Part shown: positions 23,030-34,259 of the stretch, piece after piece
Layout of the letters: each line of letters begins with the position of its first letter
How positions within the stretch are numbered: position 1 is the stretch's first letter
Source of the DNA: Congeria kusceri
Taxonomy: Eukaryota > Mollusca > Bivalvia > Myida > Dreissenidae
Direction: 5' to 3'
Length of the DNA: 64,000 bases
Assembly: GCA_027627225.1 (NCBI GenBank)
Contig: JAPFQT010000158.1
Span: 90,001-154,000 of the forward strand
Program-made: the position numbers and the translations under genes
The notes under the pieces: model-generated
What the model was told of the DNA's origin: nothing
Databases searched by the model: none
What the model saw: only the letters and a program-made list of their open reading frames with translations

Positions 23030-25180
23030 ACATATATTATATTTATTATGCCACGATTTGCAAATATTGTTTTTTATAATTAATAAAATAAAACAAACAC
23101 ATTTTAATCGCAAACATTTCACAATTTACAGTACAACACAATATGCATATGAGACAGCCTGATGGCGTCTACCTGCGTCGATGTATAGTTACGCATAAAA
23201 AATAGTTCTTGATAAAATCATCAACAATTTAACATTTTAAACATATTTAACCAAAAAAAAACATGAAGCGAGAATTTGTTATTATGGTAACATTGAACAT
23301 GATCTAAATTCATTTACGTCATTTTATTTATTAACACACACAAGAAAAAGACTGCAGTCGACATAACGATAACTTTTCAACTGTGTGCAGTATGTGTGTA
23401 ATGTGAATATTAAACAAAAAAACAAATTCAGAAGAAAAACAACCAGTGGATTAATTATCAAGTGAGTCGTTAATCAACTTTTCCACCAGAGCATACTGAA
23501 AAACTATCCCCCAGCTGTGATGTCAAACTGGGTGGGGAAAGCAACTGCAGTCTGCACGATTCAGAGATGCAGAATGGAGAATTCCTAGTTGACCATCATA
23601 ATTATTTTTTCTTTCAATTTCCATGTTCTTCTAAAGTGTGTGCATCATTTTCCTTATTTTCTTTTTTTTTCTTTTTTTCCCTATTTCATGTTGGGCTGAA
23701 GTACTAAGTTAAAACACATAGACGTTTCTGCATTTTATTTTAATTAAACCTATGTTTATAATTTTTTAAGCCATGTTTTTTTTTACTTTTATATTTTCTT
23801 TTGTTGTGAATCAAATTATTATGGCTAGTATGTATTTGAATTTCTAATCAAAAGTAATAGTTCATTTTTGTTTAATAGACTATAATTCTTAAAATATATT
23901 TTTAATACTTTTACCGTTCATTTCAAATACAATGATTGGTCGTTACTTTGCTAGATCTAGTATTTTTATTTGATTTTTTATTATTAAAACATTAAAATTC
24001 AATTGTCTGTTCTTAATAATGTTTTCCTAAAGCATTGCATTTGTATTAAAGTGACACAAAATACATGATTTTAGTAAATTATTTCTTTGCAAGACTGACA
24101 TTTACACTATAACTTACAGCAATGGGTTCCTTGAACCTATGTAATTGTGTATGGATAGTGATTAAATTAATAATTAGCTAGTTTGCAGTTCCTTTTCAAT
24201 TGTTGATACACAATTTATGACCTGAGTGATTTGATTTCACAATCTTCAGCATGTATAGATAAAATAAACAGGCACAATATATCATCTTATTCTTTCATTA
24301 TAAATTGTGTTCATATCTGTATTTATTCAGCTTTTAAAAATATAAGGTTTGATTGAAAGGGTTTTTATGCTGTGCATTGCTTTTTTGTATAATTTTTACT
24401 TGTTGTAATACATTAATTCTTGTTTATTGAATGTTTACATGTTTTGTAAATTATATTTTTGTGAATAAAAATATTACAATTGTATAGATATATTATTTGT
24501 TTACATTTTAAGTGACATTCCACGCCTACAAAAAGTAGACTCGAAAAATGGGCGGGACTAAAGAATCCTTGAACGTGACAGAGTAGCATGATATTCTTAA
24601 TGTGGTCGGGGCTAAATTGTGTTATCAGTCAGTGACATGATGTTACAAAAATGTGGGCGGAGCTAATTGCGTTATCGGTCATTGTTTTAATAACACTTAA
24701 AGATAGGTCAACGTGGATGTGCACTAGCGGCATAAAATATTATATGTACATGTATTCTATTTACACACATTTATAAAATTTTATTCGATTACACGCTAAA
24801 CCTATTAATTGCACGAATGTGTACGGATAACTCATTTAAAGATTAAATCCAATTGCAATAGTAAATTGATGTTTTATAGTAGTATTTGTACACGTGTGTG
24901 GATTATGAATATATAAGAGTATATGACAAATGAGAAAAGGCCTATTAGTGATATCTTGCACATTTTAATGTAGGTCGATGACATTTAAATGTAAGGACGT
25001 ATAACAAAGTAAACGCAAAGAGAACAAACTATATATTTTATAACGCGGGCATGTAAATAGTTGACGGGAATCCTACAAATAATGTGGATAACTTAAGTAC
25101 ACAAAGTACCCAACATATTATTATAGCTAATTCGTACGTGTACATGAAAGTACAAGTAGGAATGAACATTTTAAATAATG
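23030..25180. other. AT-rich repeat-poor stretch without recognised gene
   Basis: Pyrimidine-rich tracts lie at about 23605-23690. GGGCGG-ACTAA-like motifs recur three times at 24548-24665. No exon or domain was recognised. Confidence 0.4.
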
Positions 25181-25194
25181 TGGAATTTGTTTCT

Positions 25195-26560
25195 AAATCA
25201 ATATTTTTCTCATTTCATGAGTATAACTAGACATGTGTCCAAAGGACACGGGTGCACACACATTCTGCTGGTTGTCACAGAACCCTATGCAATCACTTTA
25301 CCCAGGTGCAAAAGTTTACATGCTGGTGAATATGTATATGAAATAACATCACTTAAGCAGTAATACCTTTTGAGTTACACGCGGTAACACACATCCAAAA
25401 AATAATAAGTTTTGCTTAAAACGAATCAATGATATTTTACAAATATCTGTACCAAAATACCCAGCTGCACACGTTCAAACGCTAATGAATATGTATTTAA
25501 AGTTTTAATACTCTAGCGGTTATACTACTTGAGTTACACGCGATAAAGTACAAACAAGTTAAATTGTGCTAAAACGGGCCATAACTCCGCTGAGCTATGA
25601 CAAATATGCACCAAAATACACAGGTGCACAAGTTCACATGCTGATGAATACATCACTCTAGCAGTTATAATTTTTGAGTTACACGCGGCACAAATCCAAA
25701 CAATGTCATTGCTTGCTAAACGAGAGCTGTTGGAGGACAGTGCGCTCGACGTTTCTTGTGTATTTTCTAAACAAAGTGTTTGATAGTAAGGGCCAAACAA
25801 GTTATTGTTGTGAGCTAGTTACCGAGTGCAAAGCATTTTGCTAATTTTCAAATTAGTGACGTTGACCCCATCCACCCATATACAATATCAGTCAATGCCT
25901 CGCTCTACGGTATCATTAAATAGGGTTTAATATATTTCATATATTTCAATTTGTTCTCGAGTTATTGGCCGGAAACTGTTTTTCTTGTAGCAGTTACCTT
26001 GGCCTTAAAAACCCCACCTAACCCACCACAAATGCAATTCCAAGTAAAATATTGCTTTAGGGTATCTATTAATGAAGACTCATTATTGAGTTAGATAGTG
26101 GAAATCAAAAGTTCATGCCGCCATCCCTGCCGTGGAAAAGAAAAATTTCTAAGTGCAAACATTTACTGTGGTGAATATATGTTTAAAATTTGAATGAAAT
26201 CCGTCAAGCCATTCTTGAGAAACTTACCGAAAAACTTAAACCTAGCCCGGACGCCGACGCCGACACTGACGCCGACGCCGGGGGCGAGTATAATAACTTG
26301 CTTTTGCTTCGAAAAGAATAACTACAAAGGGCCATAACTCCGCTGATATTCAGAGAAACTGCAACAAATACCCAGGTGCAAAAGTTCACGTGCTGATAAA
26401 TAAGTTTTTAAAGTTTAAGTCCTCAAGCGGTTATACTTTCTGAGTTACGCACAGCACAAAAATCCGACTGACGGACGGACCTACGGTCCGGACGGTCGAA
26501 CAGACGAACAAGGGCAAACCTATATGCCCGCCCCCTGACAGTGGGGGCATAAAAAGGAAC
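25195..26560. repeat. Degenerate array of about 145-160 bp units (different family)
   Basis: GAGTTACACGCGG recurs at about 25372, 25531 and 25676 and in altered form at about 26441. AAAATACCCAGGTGCA-AAGTTCA-ATGCTG and GGGCCATAACTCCGCTGA also recur. The middle part (25.8-26.3 kb) is more divergent and ends in a GACGCCGACGCC stretch. The right end has GACGGACGGACC-ACGGTCCGGACGG and CCCCCTGACAGTGGGGGCAT, a compact terminal hairpin. Confidence 0.75.
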
Positions 26561-26775
26561 CGAAATTCAAAATAAAACTTGTCGGCCCCCGTCACGAACT
26601 AAAATCATGTGAAATCATGTGTGTATAGGTACACAACCGCTCCAGTGACAATGTAAACCTTCATCGGGTACGACAAAAATAGTTGGTTTAAATTGTGTTG
26701 ATAATGAGGGTATCACCCATCTATTAGTGGGAATTACGGATTTCTGTTTACTAACACGCTATTATCGTTCAGTTT

Positions 26776-27278
26776 AAAGGGACTATGTCATCGAAAAGGG
26801 CCCCAAGGGGCCTTTTTTTTTTTTTTTAAATTTAGATATTAATACTGACAAATAATAACGGTTAAGATAGGGAATATATAATGGGAAAAGAGTGGGCGCA
26901 TTCTGAGCTTAAAATCAATTGATTATATGGGTTGTGTTTTTTTGGCCCTTTTCCTGTTTACATTTTGACGTCAGAATTGTGAGAACTTTGTATAAGCATA
27001 GTTTACACACGACGCCTTACCAAGCATGATAGAGCAGTTGGATAAAGCACTGTCTTCTGTCATTTATTCGCATGGCTTCTAAGTCGTAGATCCGATACCC
27101 GCTTGCGGTTTTAGTTTTTTTTAGACTTTTTTGCCAATTTAGTTTTATCAAATATCTTATTGCGTACTATATTATTTGTTATTTATTTAATGCACATGTC
27201 TAAGTAAAGCGCATTTTTATCAAATAATATAATTTATAGTACAATAGGAAGCCAAGTTTTCGTTGACAAAGTCCCTTT
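26776..27278. mobile_element. 503 bp element with 22 bp terminal inverted repeats
   Basis: AAAGGGACTATGTCATCGA (from 26776) and its inverted counterpart ending TTGACAAAGTCCCTTT at 27278 match at 20 of 22 positions. Inside are a GGCCCC hairpin with a T-run and a tRNA-like stretch (27028-27105), but no coding frame. This is a MITE-like non-autonomous DNA element. Confidence 0.65.
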
Positions 27279-27482
27279 AGATCGTTTAATTTACCTTTAT
27301 CGATTACTCCATGTTTATAACGGTTCTCTTTGTAGTGTGCTAGCTCTAACATAAACATGTATTTTCAGATAAATGCATTAACTTGCTCAGTTAGTTAGAG
27401 CCGTAGTTATCTCCCATTTTTGCTAAAGAAACATTTTTATTTTAAACGTGTCTTCACTAAACTATGTAACTTCATAACTACC

Positions 27483-27570
27483 TACATGCCTGCCTGCCTG
27501 CCTGCCTGTCTGTCTGTCTGTCTGTCTGTCTGTATGTCTGTCTGTCTGTCTATTTATCTATCTATCTATC
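27483..27570. repeat. TGCC/TGTC/TATC compound tetranucleotide microsatellite
   Basis: Successive runs of GCCT, GTCT and ATCT units with few interruptions. Confidence 0.95.
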
Positions 27571-27599
27571 ATGTATTTATATGAACTGGTAAGCATTGA

Positions 27600-27830
27600 T
27601 CTAGTTTATGAACTGTCAGTTATAGTTCAGTTACAGTTCATGACACTGCGTTCATGAACCACAAGTTGATGAGCCGTTCAAGCACATTATATATTTCTTG
27701 CACATTTCATTAACACTGAGTTTATTAACCACAAGCTCATGAATAGTTCAAGAACATTTTACAAGTTCTTGAACAGTGATAACATGTTCATGAACTGATC
27801 ATAAACTCATGAATCACTTTCCGCAGGGGA
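27600..27830. repeat. Cluster of palindromic GTTCATGAAC decamers
   Basis: Perfect GTTCATGAAC (self-complementary) occurs at 27650 and 27786, with many near matches between. A second cluster lies at 34890-35020. Confidence 0.7.
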
Positions 27831-28210
27831 CTGATCATGTCCCTTTCAATCCTCAGTTCCACTTATATCCAATCTTTGCCCATTCATAACCCATTCTTAC
27901 CCACACTTTACCCATTCCCACCCCTCTCATACTATTTAACCCATCTCAGATCCTCCTTTTAGCTGGGCAATGAGGAGTAGTATTGGGTCAGGAGTAGGTA
28001 AAGATTACCTTATCTTGACCCCATACAACCCTATCTTTGCCCAGCTTCATCCTATTCCAGTCCATTTCCCCCCTAATCCCCTCCCTACAACTACCCATGA
28101 TACCCTTACTCCCTACATCTTCAGTATCCATACCCACTACATCATGTACATTGAATGCAGCATGATTATCCCTGCAACTGACAAATCTTGTAACTCCAGT
28201 TTGCCCTGCA
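27830..28210. other. Pyrimidine-rich, C-rich strand-biased stretch
   Basis: Many CCCAT and ACCC motifs give a strong C/T bias on the plus strand. The open frame at 27970-28215 reflects the bias and has no known domain. Confidence 0.5.
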
Positions 28211-28319
28211 GTTAAAACCAGATTACATTCAAAACCTCTCCAACCTAGGAACTTGTCCTAGAAACATGTTTTTGCTTTATGAATGCTATTCAATGATAAA
28301 GAAGATAAGTTTTGTTCAA

Positions 28320-28507
28320 CCTTTTTTATTTGAGCTCGATTGCATTGAAAGCCTAAGGCTTATTGTGACACTCTCGAGTCCGTTTCCTGGGTAGAACCAG
28401 TGCTTGGTGTCATTAGTGGAGATCTTGAGAACGCTCCCAGAATGGGGATCGAACCCAGGACCTCCCGATCGCTAGGCGGTGACCATATCCTCTACGCCAC
28501 CGCGACC
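28320..28507 (-). repeat. tRNA-headed SINE (family 2)
   Basis: On the minus strand, GGTCGCGGTGGCGTAGAGGA (A box region) is followed by GGGTTCGATCCCCATTC (B box). A body with GGTTCTACCCAGGAAACGG and CTCGAGAGTGTCACAATAAG follows, then an AAATAAAAAAGG tail. Head, body and A-rich tail together indicate a complete SINE. Confidence 0.75.
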
Positions 28508-28509
28508 GT

Positions 28510-29210
28510 TCATATCCAAATAAATTTCTACCACATTCTTAAGCTGTATACCTTAAAGTCTATGATATCAGATAAACCACCTATTTTCCATAAGTGTAAA
28601 TATTTAAAGGTGCTGCTGAACTAGGTGTTAATACATATTTCTTTCTGGCTATTGTTGGCAGTATTATTTGCAGGACATTACATGTCTTATTCATGAATCT
28701 TTTTTTGTCTTAGCTGCCCCTACCAATATTACTAATATTACTATTTAATATTACTAATATTTCACAAACTAAAATTTCTTTTTCATGGTTTATTTGTTCA
28801 GAGGGTACAGGCAAAACATGGTTAAAGTTTCTCGAAGATGCATGCACATGTTGAAAACTTTTTGTCGTCTCTTTTCACTGTCACTACGTTTAGAAATACA
28901 TGTAATTTTTGTGTTTGATTTATCTATTATCTTTTTCTGTTTAAGGAGTTTGTTTGCTAACCAGTAATAACTCACTGATAACACTGTTTGGGTAAGGGTG
29001 CCTATTCGTGCATATAAGTTTAGCGCTGCTTTGTTCAGGGTGTTTACAAGAACAAAATAATGGGATCTTATCAACTTAAGTTTTGGATAACCGTGAATAA
29101 ACGTCCAAGTACTGTTTTATTTCCTAATTAGTGTACACTGTAAATTTAGAGTGATTATGTATTTTGTTATGCCTTTATAATTATTGTCCACATTATAACT
29201 TTTCTTGCCA
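28510..29210. other. AT-rich stretch without recognised gene
   Basis: Overlapping sense and antisense frames at 28785-29074 have no domain. Short TTACTAATATT repeats lie near 28730. Confidence 0.4.
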
Positions 29211-29216
29211 TTGTCA

Positions 29217-30390
29217 GCTCGACTATTCGAAAAATATGTGAGCTCTCTTACTCGCGTCTGCGTCCGCGTCTGAATTTGGTTCAAGTTTTATTCAATAGTC
29301 TTGTTTTTCAAAACTACATAAGTTATCCACTTGAAACTGGGAATAAACCTTCAACTCCACGGTCTGTAGAAACATTCCCCATAACTATGTTGTTGTTTTT
29401 TTCACAGAGTTATGCCCCTTTTTCACACATATATTCAAGTCAAAGTTTATATTCAAAAGTTTGTAACTTCAAAACTACATTAAGTTATTAGTTCACTTAA
29501 AACTAGAAAATTTCCTTTCTCATCAACTCCAGTATCAGGGGCAACATTCCTCATAACTCTGTTTTGTATTTTGACATAGGTATGCCCATTTTTCACATAG
29601 TTTTCAGGTTGAAGGATATATTCAAAAGTTATTTAACTTCAAAACTACATAAGTTATTAAGTCGAAACTTTGATTATACATTTGTCATCAGCTCCAACAT
29701 CAAGTGCCACATTCCACATAACGTAATTTTGTTTGTTGATAGAGTTAATTTATGTTCCCTTTTTCATATAGATTTAAGGTTAAAGTGTATATTTAAAAGT
29801 CTTATTACTTCAAAACAACATAAGTTATTCGCTTCGCTTGAAACTTGGCATGTACCTTAGTCATCAACTCCAACGTCAAAGGCATTATTCGCAATAACTC
29901 ATATATGTTTTTTTACAGAGTTATGCCCTTTTTACACATGGATTTTCAGGTTGGAATGTACCGTTGTCATCAACCCCAACACCAAGTGCAACATTCCGCA
30001 TTACTCGTGTTTGTATTTTGACAGAGCTATGCCCCTTTTTACACAGATTTTTCGGTGAAAGGTTATATTCAAAGATCTTTGACTTCTACACTTGATAAGT
30101 TATTCACTTGAAACTTGGAATGTTACATTGTCATTAACGCCAGGATCAGGTCAACTATCCACATAACTCTGTTTTATATTTTGACAGAGTTATACTCCTT
30201 TTTTCACATAGTTTTTCAGATTAAAGTTTTAGTTTAAAAAATCCTATACTTTAACAATTATACAAACTTGAAACTTTAAATGTATAATTGTCATCATCTC
30301 CAGCATCATATGCAATAAACACAATACCTCTGTTTTGTATGTTTGCACAGTAATGCCCTTTATTTTCTTAGAATTTTAAAATACTGGGTT
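29217..30390 (+). repeat. Array of about 165-170 bp units with GC-rich head (array 2)
   Basis: The head AGCTCGACTATTCGAA at 29217 and GCGTCTGCGTCCGCGTCTG are followed by units with AACTTCAAAACTACATAAGTT (about 29311, 29472, 29642, 29813), CATCAACTCCAGCATCA and CATAACTCTGTTTTGTATT. It is the same family as 17.6 kb (opposite strand) and 44.0 kb (same strand). One unit near 29.95 kb is internally deleted. Confidence 0.85.
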
Positions 30391-30429
30391 GGTGCTATGA
30401 TGTTTGAAATTTTTGAATTCAAAAATTTT

Positions 30430-31130
30430 GTATTCACTTTATTAATAAAAATTCATTTTGGTATCAAAAGTCGCACTTACTGACAGATGTGTAAGGTAAG
30501 GCCACAAACGCATGTGTGCGGAAAAAAATGCAAAAATTGCATTTTCTGTACAAATATACTTTTTTTTTCTTCCAATCTTGACCAAACGTTCATAGAGTGT
30601 GGGATCATACGGTTGCAGCAGAAGCGAACAAAGGCCCATATTGGATGACAAACACCGGAGTTATGGCCTCTTTGTTAAAGGAAAAAAAGCAAAAAAGCCT
30701 TTTTGTGTAAATGGAGATTCCAGTTTTTATTCAATCTTTATACAATTTCACGGGTTTCGTCTGGCCATAAGATTTCAGCACAAGCAGCAAATGAGAAAGA
30801 TCAGGTCACGAACAAATGAGTTGTTTCCTTATAACTGTGAAAATTAATGCAAAGCAGGATTTGATTCAAGACAGCGATTTCATTTTCAACCATTTTGGAT
30901 CAAACTTGCACCATCTGTCTATGACCATAAAATCTAAAGCGAATATGAATATAGGAAGGCTAAATGGCAATACACTTCGCTCGTTGGAACATGCCGGCAA
31001 GCATGATACGACTTTCGCGCAGCCGTCGTCATTATATTTCAGAACATTCCCATGCCTCCGAAAATGCCAGCGAGTTGTTTACCAGGGTAGAAAAGATATA
31101 TCTAGATCCTTACTTGTTTATGTATGAGAG
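30430..31130. other. Repeat-like stretch without recognised gene
   Basis: Frames at 30599-30847 and 30816-31127 have no known domain. Phrases such as GGGATCATACGGTTGC and GGAGTTATGGCC resemble degenerate units of the neighbouring array class. I cannot define a unit. Confidence 0.3.
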
Positions 31131-34100
31131 TTAATCAGCTAGACAAATTATTTAAGGTCATTATGGCATACAGTCCCACAAATGTTCAAGCCTGTTACAA
31201 CAGTAAGACTTATAGCTTTGCCATTTTCTTTTTTTTAACTAATTGAAGCTTACAGGTGACTATATATACCTACCTATTATACTTTAGCTATATATATTTT
31301 ACTAGGATACCATTAAGGTGTACTTCCTTTATTTATAACCAAACGTATGTTTCTAGGTTTAATTGTCCTGTCCACTTTCCAACAAATGTGCCAACTTAAA
31401 TACTTCAAATAGTCCATCGCGCTGTCCTCTGACAGTTGTTGTCCGTGAGTAGTCTCTCTTCCTTTTGCAATGATCTAAGTTATACTTAAATAGATACCAT
31501 ATTCTTCATAACAAGGCTTTGTGGCAATTTTTAGGGCATTTCAAAAGATGAAGAATGAAATTTTTTATTTATTTTTTTACATTTGTTATTACAGTCGGCA
31601 TTTGATGTTTGTGTAGCAGACACGTGTTATGTTGATTTAATGCATCTTTGAAAATCTGAGAATCAAATTTCTAGATTAGTTACAAAAACATGTTACTGAG
31701 CTTGCGCATGCAACCAGAGAGTGACTTGTAAACTCTCTGAACATGTACACTGTTTTTTATTTTAGGCTCTCCGGCTAACACAGTTGAGACACAGACCGTC
31801 TCCACACAATCGCTGATTGAAAATAGGCCTCAAATAACTAAGAAAAATCCACACAGTCTTCATTTTTTTCTACATACACATGTATACTAACAGGTGGTGA
31901 TTCAAAAGTTGGTGGATTGTCTCCATAGCTTTTTTATTTGACTTCACATTCATTCCAAAATTTCACTGAATGCATTGAAACTTATTACATGCAAATAACT
32001 CGGAAGTCGGTTACTCTCTATCTCTGCATCATATTTTGTAACACTTAATCATAGGCACGTTTGTGCACCCTGGAGAAGTCCGATAATTGCATGGGTTATG
32101 TTATACATTTACAAAAACATTTCAATTTTCAGTCATAGAAACACGAAAAGAATCTTGGTTAAATGACGTCCTTGCTACAAGTTGTTGTGTCATATGACGT
32201 CAATAACTCTATACGGTTACGGCAACGGCATATTTTGTAAGCTAATATGTTAGTGAAAACGTTAAAAATATTGTCGGTACATTAAGAAATATGCGCAGCA
32301 GTAAACGTTGGTGTAAAATGAGTTTTTCGGCAGCGCAATCTTATAAACAAAAACTGCAACAAACAGCTATACTGAAAACATTAACTGTGCACAATGATAC
32401 CAACGATTCAGAAATGGAATTGCAATCACCGAAGGTGATGAACAAAGCGATCTTCCGGACATTTTTTATCAAATGATTCATTCAATGGACACTTTATTAC
32501 TTGAACATAATAATGTTACCTGCTAACATAATTATATAGTTTAAATTTTAAATAATTGTGTCTACCGTTTTATACAAATTAAATTCGAATTGTGAGGTCA
32601 GTGATTTAGCAGACGGACTAATCTGTGTCGCGCTGTAATGCGGATACTGGCGAGATTCGATGAAAACTGGTAGCGGGAGACGTTTGACATTTGTATACAG
32701 CGGCATTTGTGTAAATGGAATCAAGTAAAATATGAATCTTTTGATAAAAAATAATGCAGACATTATTAAAGAAAAGTGCAACATAGATATTAATTAAGAT
32801 CGGAGCGAATTTTTACGTTGTCGACGTCGAAGTTCTCCGACGTGCTCCGGATCTTGTTGAATGTGTTTGTGTTTTTTGATTCTTACTCCGTTGTTTGTAG
32901 AAATTTGTTGCTAAATTATTAAATACATAGAGATAATATGTTTAGACATATGTTGATTTTATTTGAAATGTGTCCGTCTACGTGTTTGCTTGTTTGCTAA
33001 TAATGAATAAATCCACAAACTTTTTGATCATCCCTCGTACATATACATGCATGTATTTTGATAACATGCATCATTCTCATATTTCGTCAAATCATTTTAT
33101 TGACAGTTGATCAACCATGCACAGATTTATCTGACATTTCAGAGCCTATTAAGCTTAGGTGATGTTGTAAACTGGTTTTCAGGCGTTGTTGCAAAAACGC
33201 TGTATCTATTAGAAAGGCAGTTCTCCAGTTCCAGTAGTTTACTTATCACAGTTTCTAGTTTTATCTTTCTTTTTGTTGGCCTTATTTGCTAAATGATAAG
33301 GGTAAATCGATATATCGATAAACCGGTTTATTATTGATTTTGAAAATGTTATCTGTAAATATATTGCATAGGAAGACTAAAACGTTAATACTGTTGAAAT
33401 TGAAACGAACTATCAGTTCATTATTAACTGAATTATAGAATGATGTTTGGTTAGTTAAGAAAATGTTTCTTTCGAATACAATGAAAAATATATACCAAAT
33501 GCAAACATGTGTTAAATACAAAATATCTTAACACAATTATGTTCTTTAAAACTTTTATTGATTAAAATGTCTTGACAACATGGGTAATTGAAAACCTAAA
33601 CCTTTATCTTTATTTCCTCCATTTCCTGAAGATTTACAAACAGTAGTACAATACATCGAACACAAGCATTATATACAACATGAAACAAATTTGCACAACG
33701 CCTATAAGTGACAGTAAAGCACACTTCAATTATTTGTTAATATATTAGACTGTTATAACACATATAGAAGTCAATCAGCTCATATCATAACAAATACATA
33801 TGTTATCGTTGTTGATCAGAGCGAGTGTTAATTGTCGGTGTTGCATTATTGTCCAATAACACATGTACAATAAAACAATCCTTAAGCACTTTCATTAATA
33901 TATTTACCCATTTTGACGAAATAACATGATGGTGAGACTTATGGTGGTTCTGGTCTTCTTTGCTAGACATTGAACATACGATGGTTTCGTAATAAATTTG
34001 AGTTTAACATTGAACAGAGCGTACTCTTTTGAGGACATTTTCCTAACAATTGTGGCATTTAAATTAAAGACAGTAGTATTATTCGAGTTATACATGCATG

Positions 34101-34235
34101 TATTCATATACAAAATTGAAAACAAATACGAAAGAATTTCGTGTTTACCATAGCGCAGCTGAAATTCTAATAAATTCTGAAAATTAGACAATTTCTATTT
34201 GGTGTGTTATACATATTCTCATTTCTGTTTTGCAG
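31130..34235. other. AT-rich stretch upstream of the anoctamin gene
   Basis: No promoter can be assigned with confidence. One coding-like frame lies at 32291-32476 (separate entry). The frame at 33107-33292 is hydrophobic but has no supporting exon context. Confidence 0.35.
32291..32419 (+). other. Candidate 5' exon (uncertain)
   Basis: The frame starts at an ATG at 32291 (a second ATG at 32318), is polar and Gln/Thr/Asp-rich, and reaches CCGAAG/GTGATG, a possible donor. It lies upstream of the anoctamin exons on the same strand, and anoctamins usually begin with a polar N-terminal tail. However, this donor leaves phase 0, while the first tentative exon at 34236 needs phase 1. Either another exon lies between or this is not part of the gene. 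Confidence 0.2.
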
Positions 34236-34259
34236 ATTCAGTTGCACCTGCCAGAAAAG
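34236..34259 (+). CDS. Anoctamin tentative 24 bp micro-exon
   Basis: It lies between CTGTTTTGCAG and GTAAAC. Read in the phase required by the next exon it encodes SVAPARK, with split codons at both ends (the last G joins CT of the next exon to give Ala). Support is only splice sites and phase. Confidence 0.4.

Noticed and set aside
26796..26830. A rho-independent style terminator (GC hairpin plus T-run)
   Set aside because: The context is eukaryotic, with no adjacent gene; the hairpin is part of the inverted-repeat element at 26776-27278.
27028..27105. A tRNA gene
   Set aside because: A and B box resemblance is weak, no cloverleaf forms, and it lies inside an inverted-repeat element.
28400..28624. 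Open frame containing an RMGIEPRTSR peptide
   Set aside because: It is the antisense translation of the family 2 SINE head (28320-28507).
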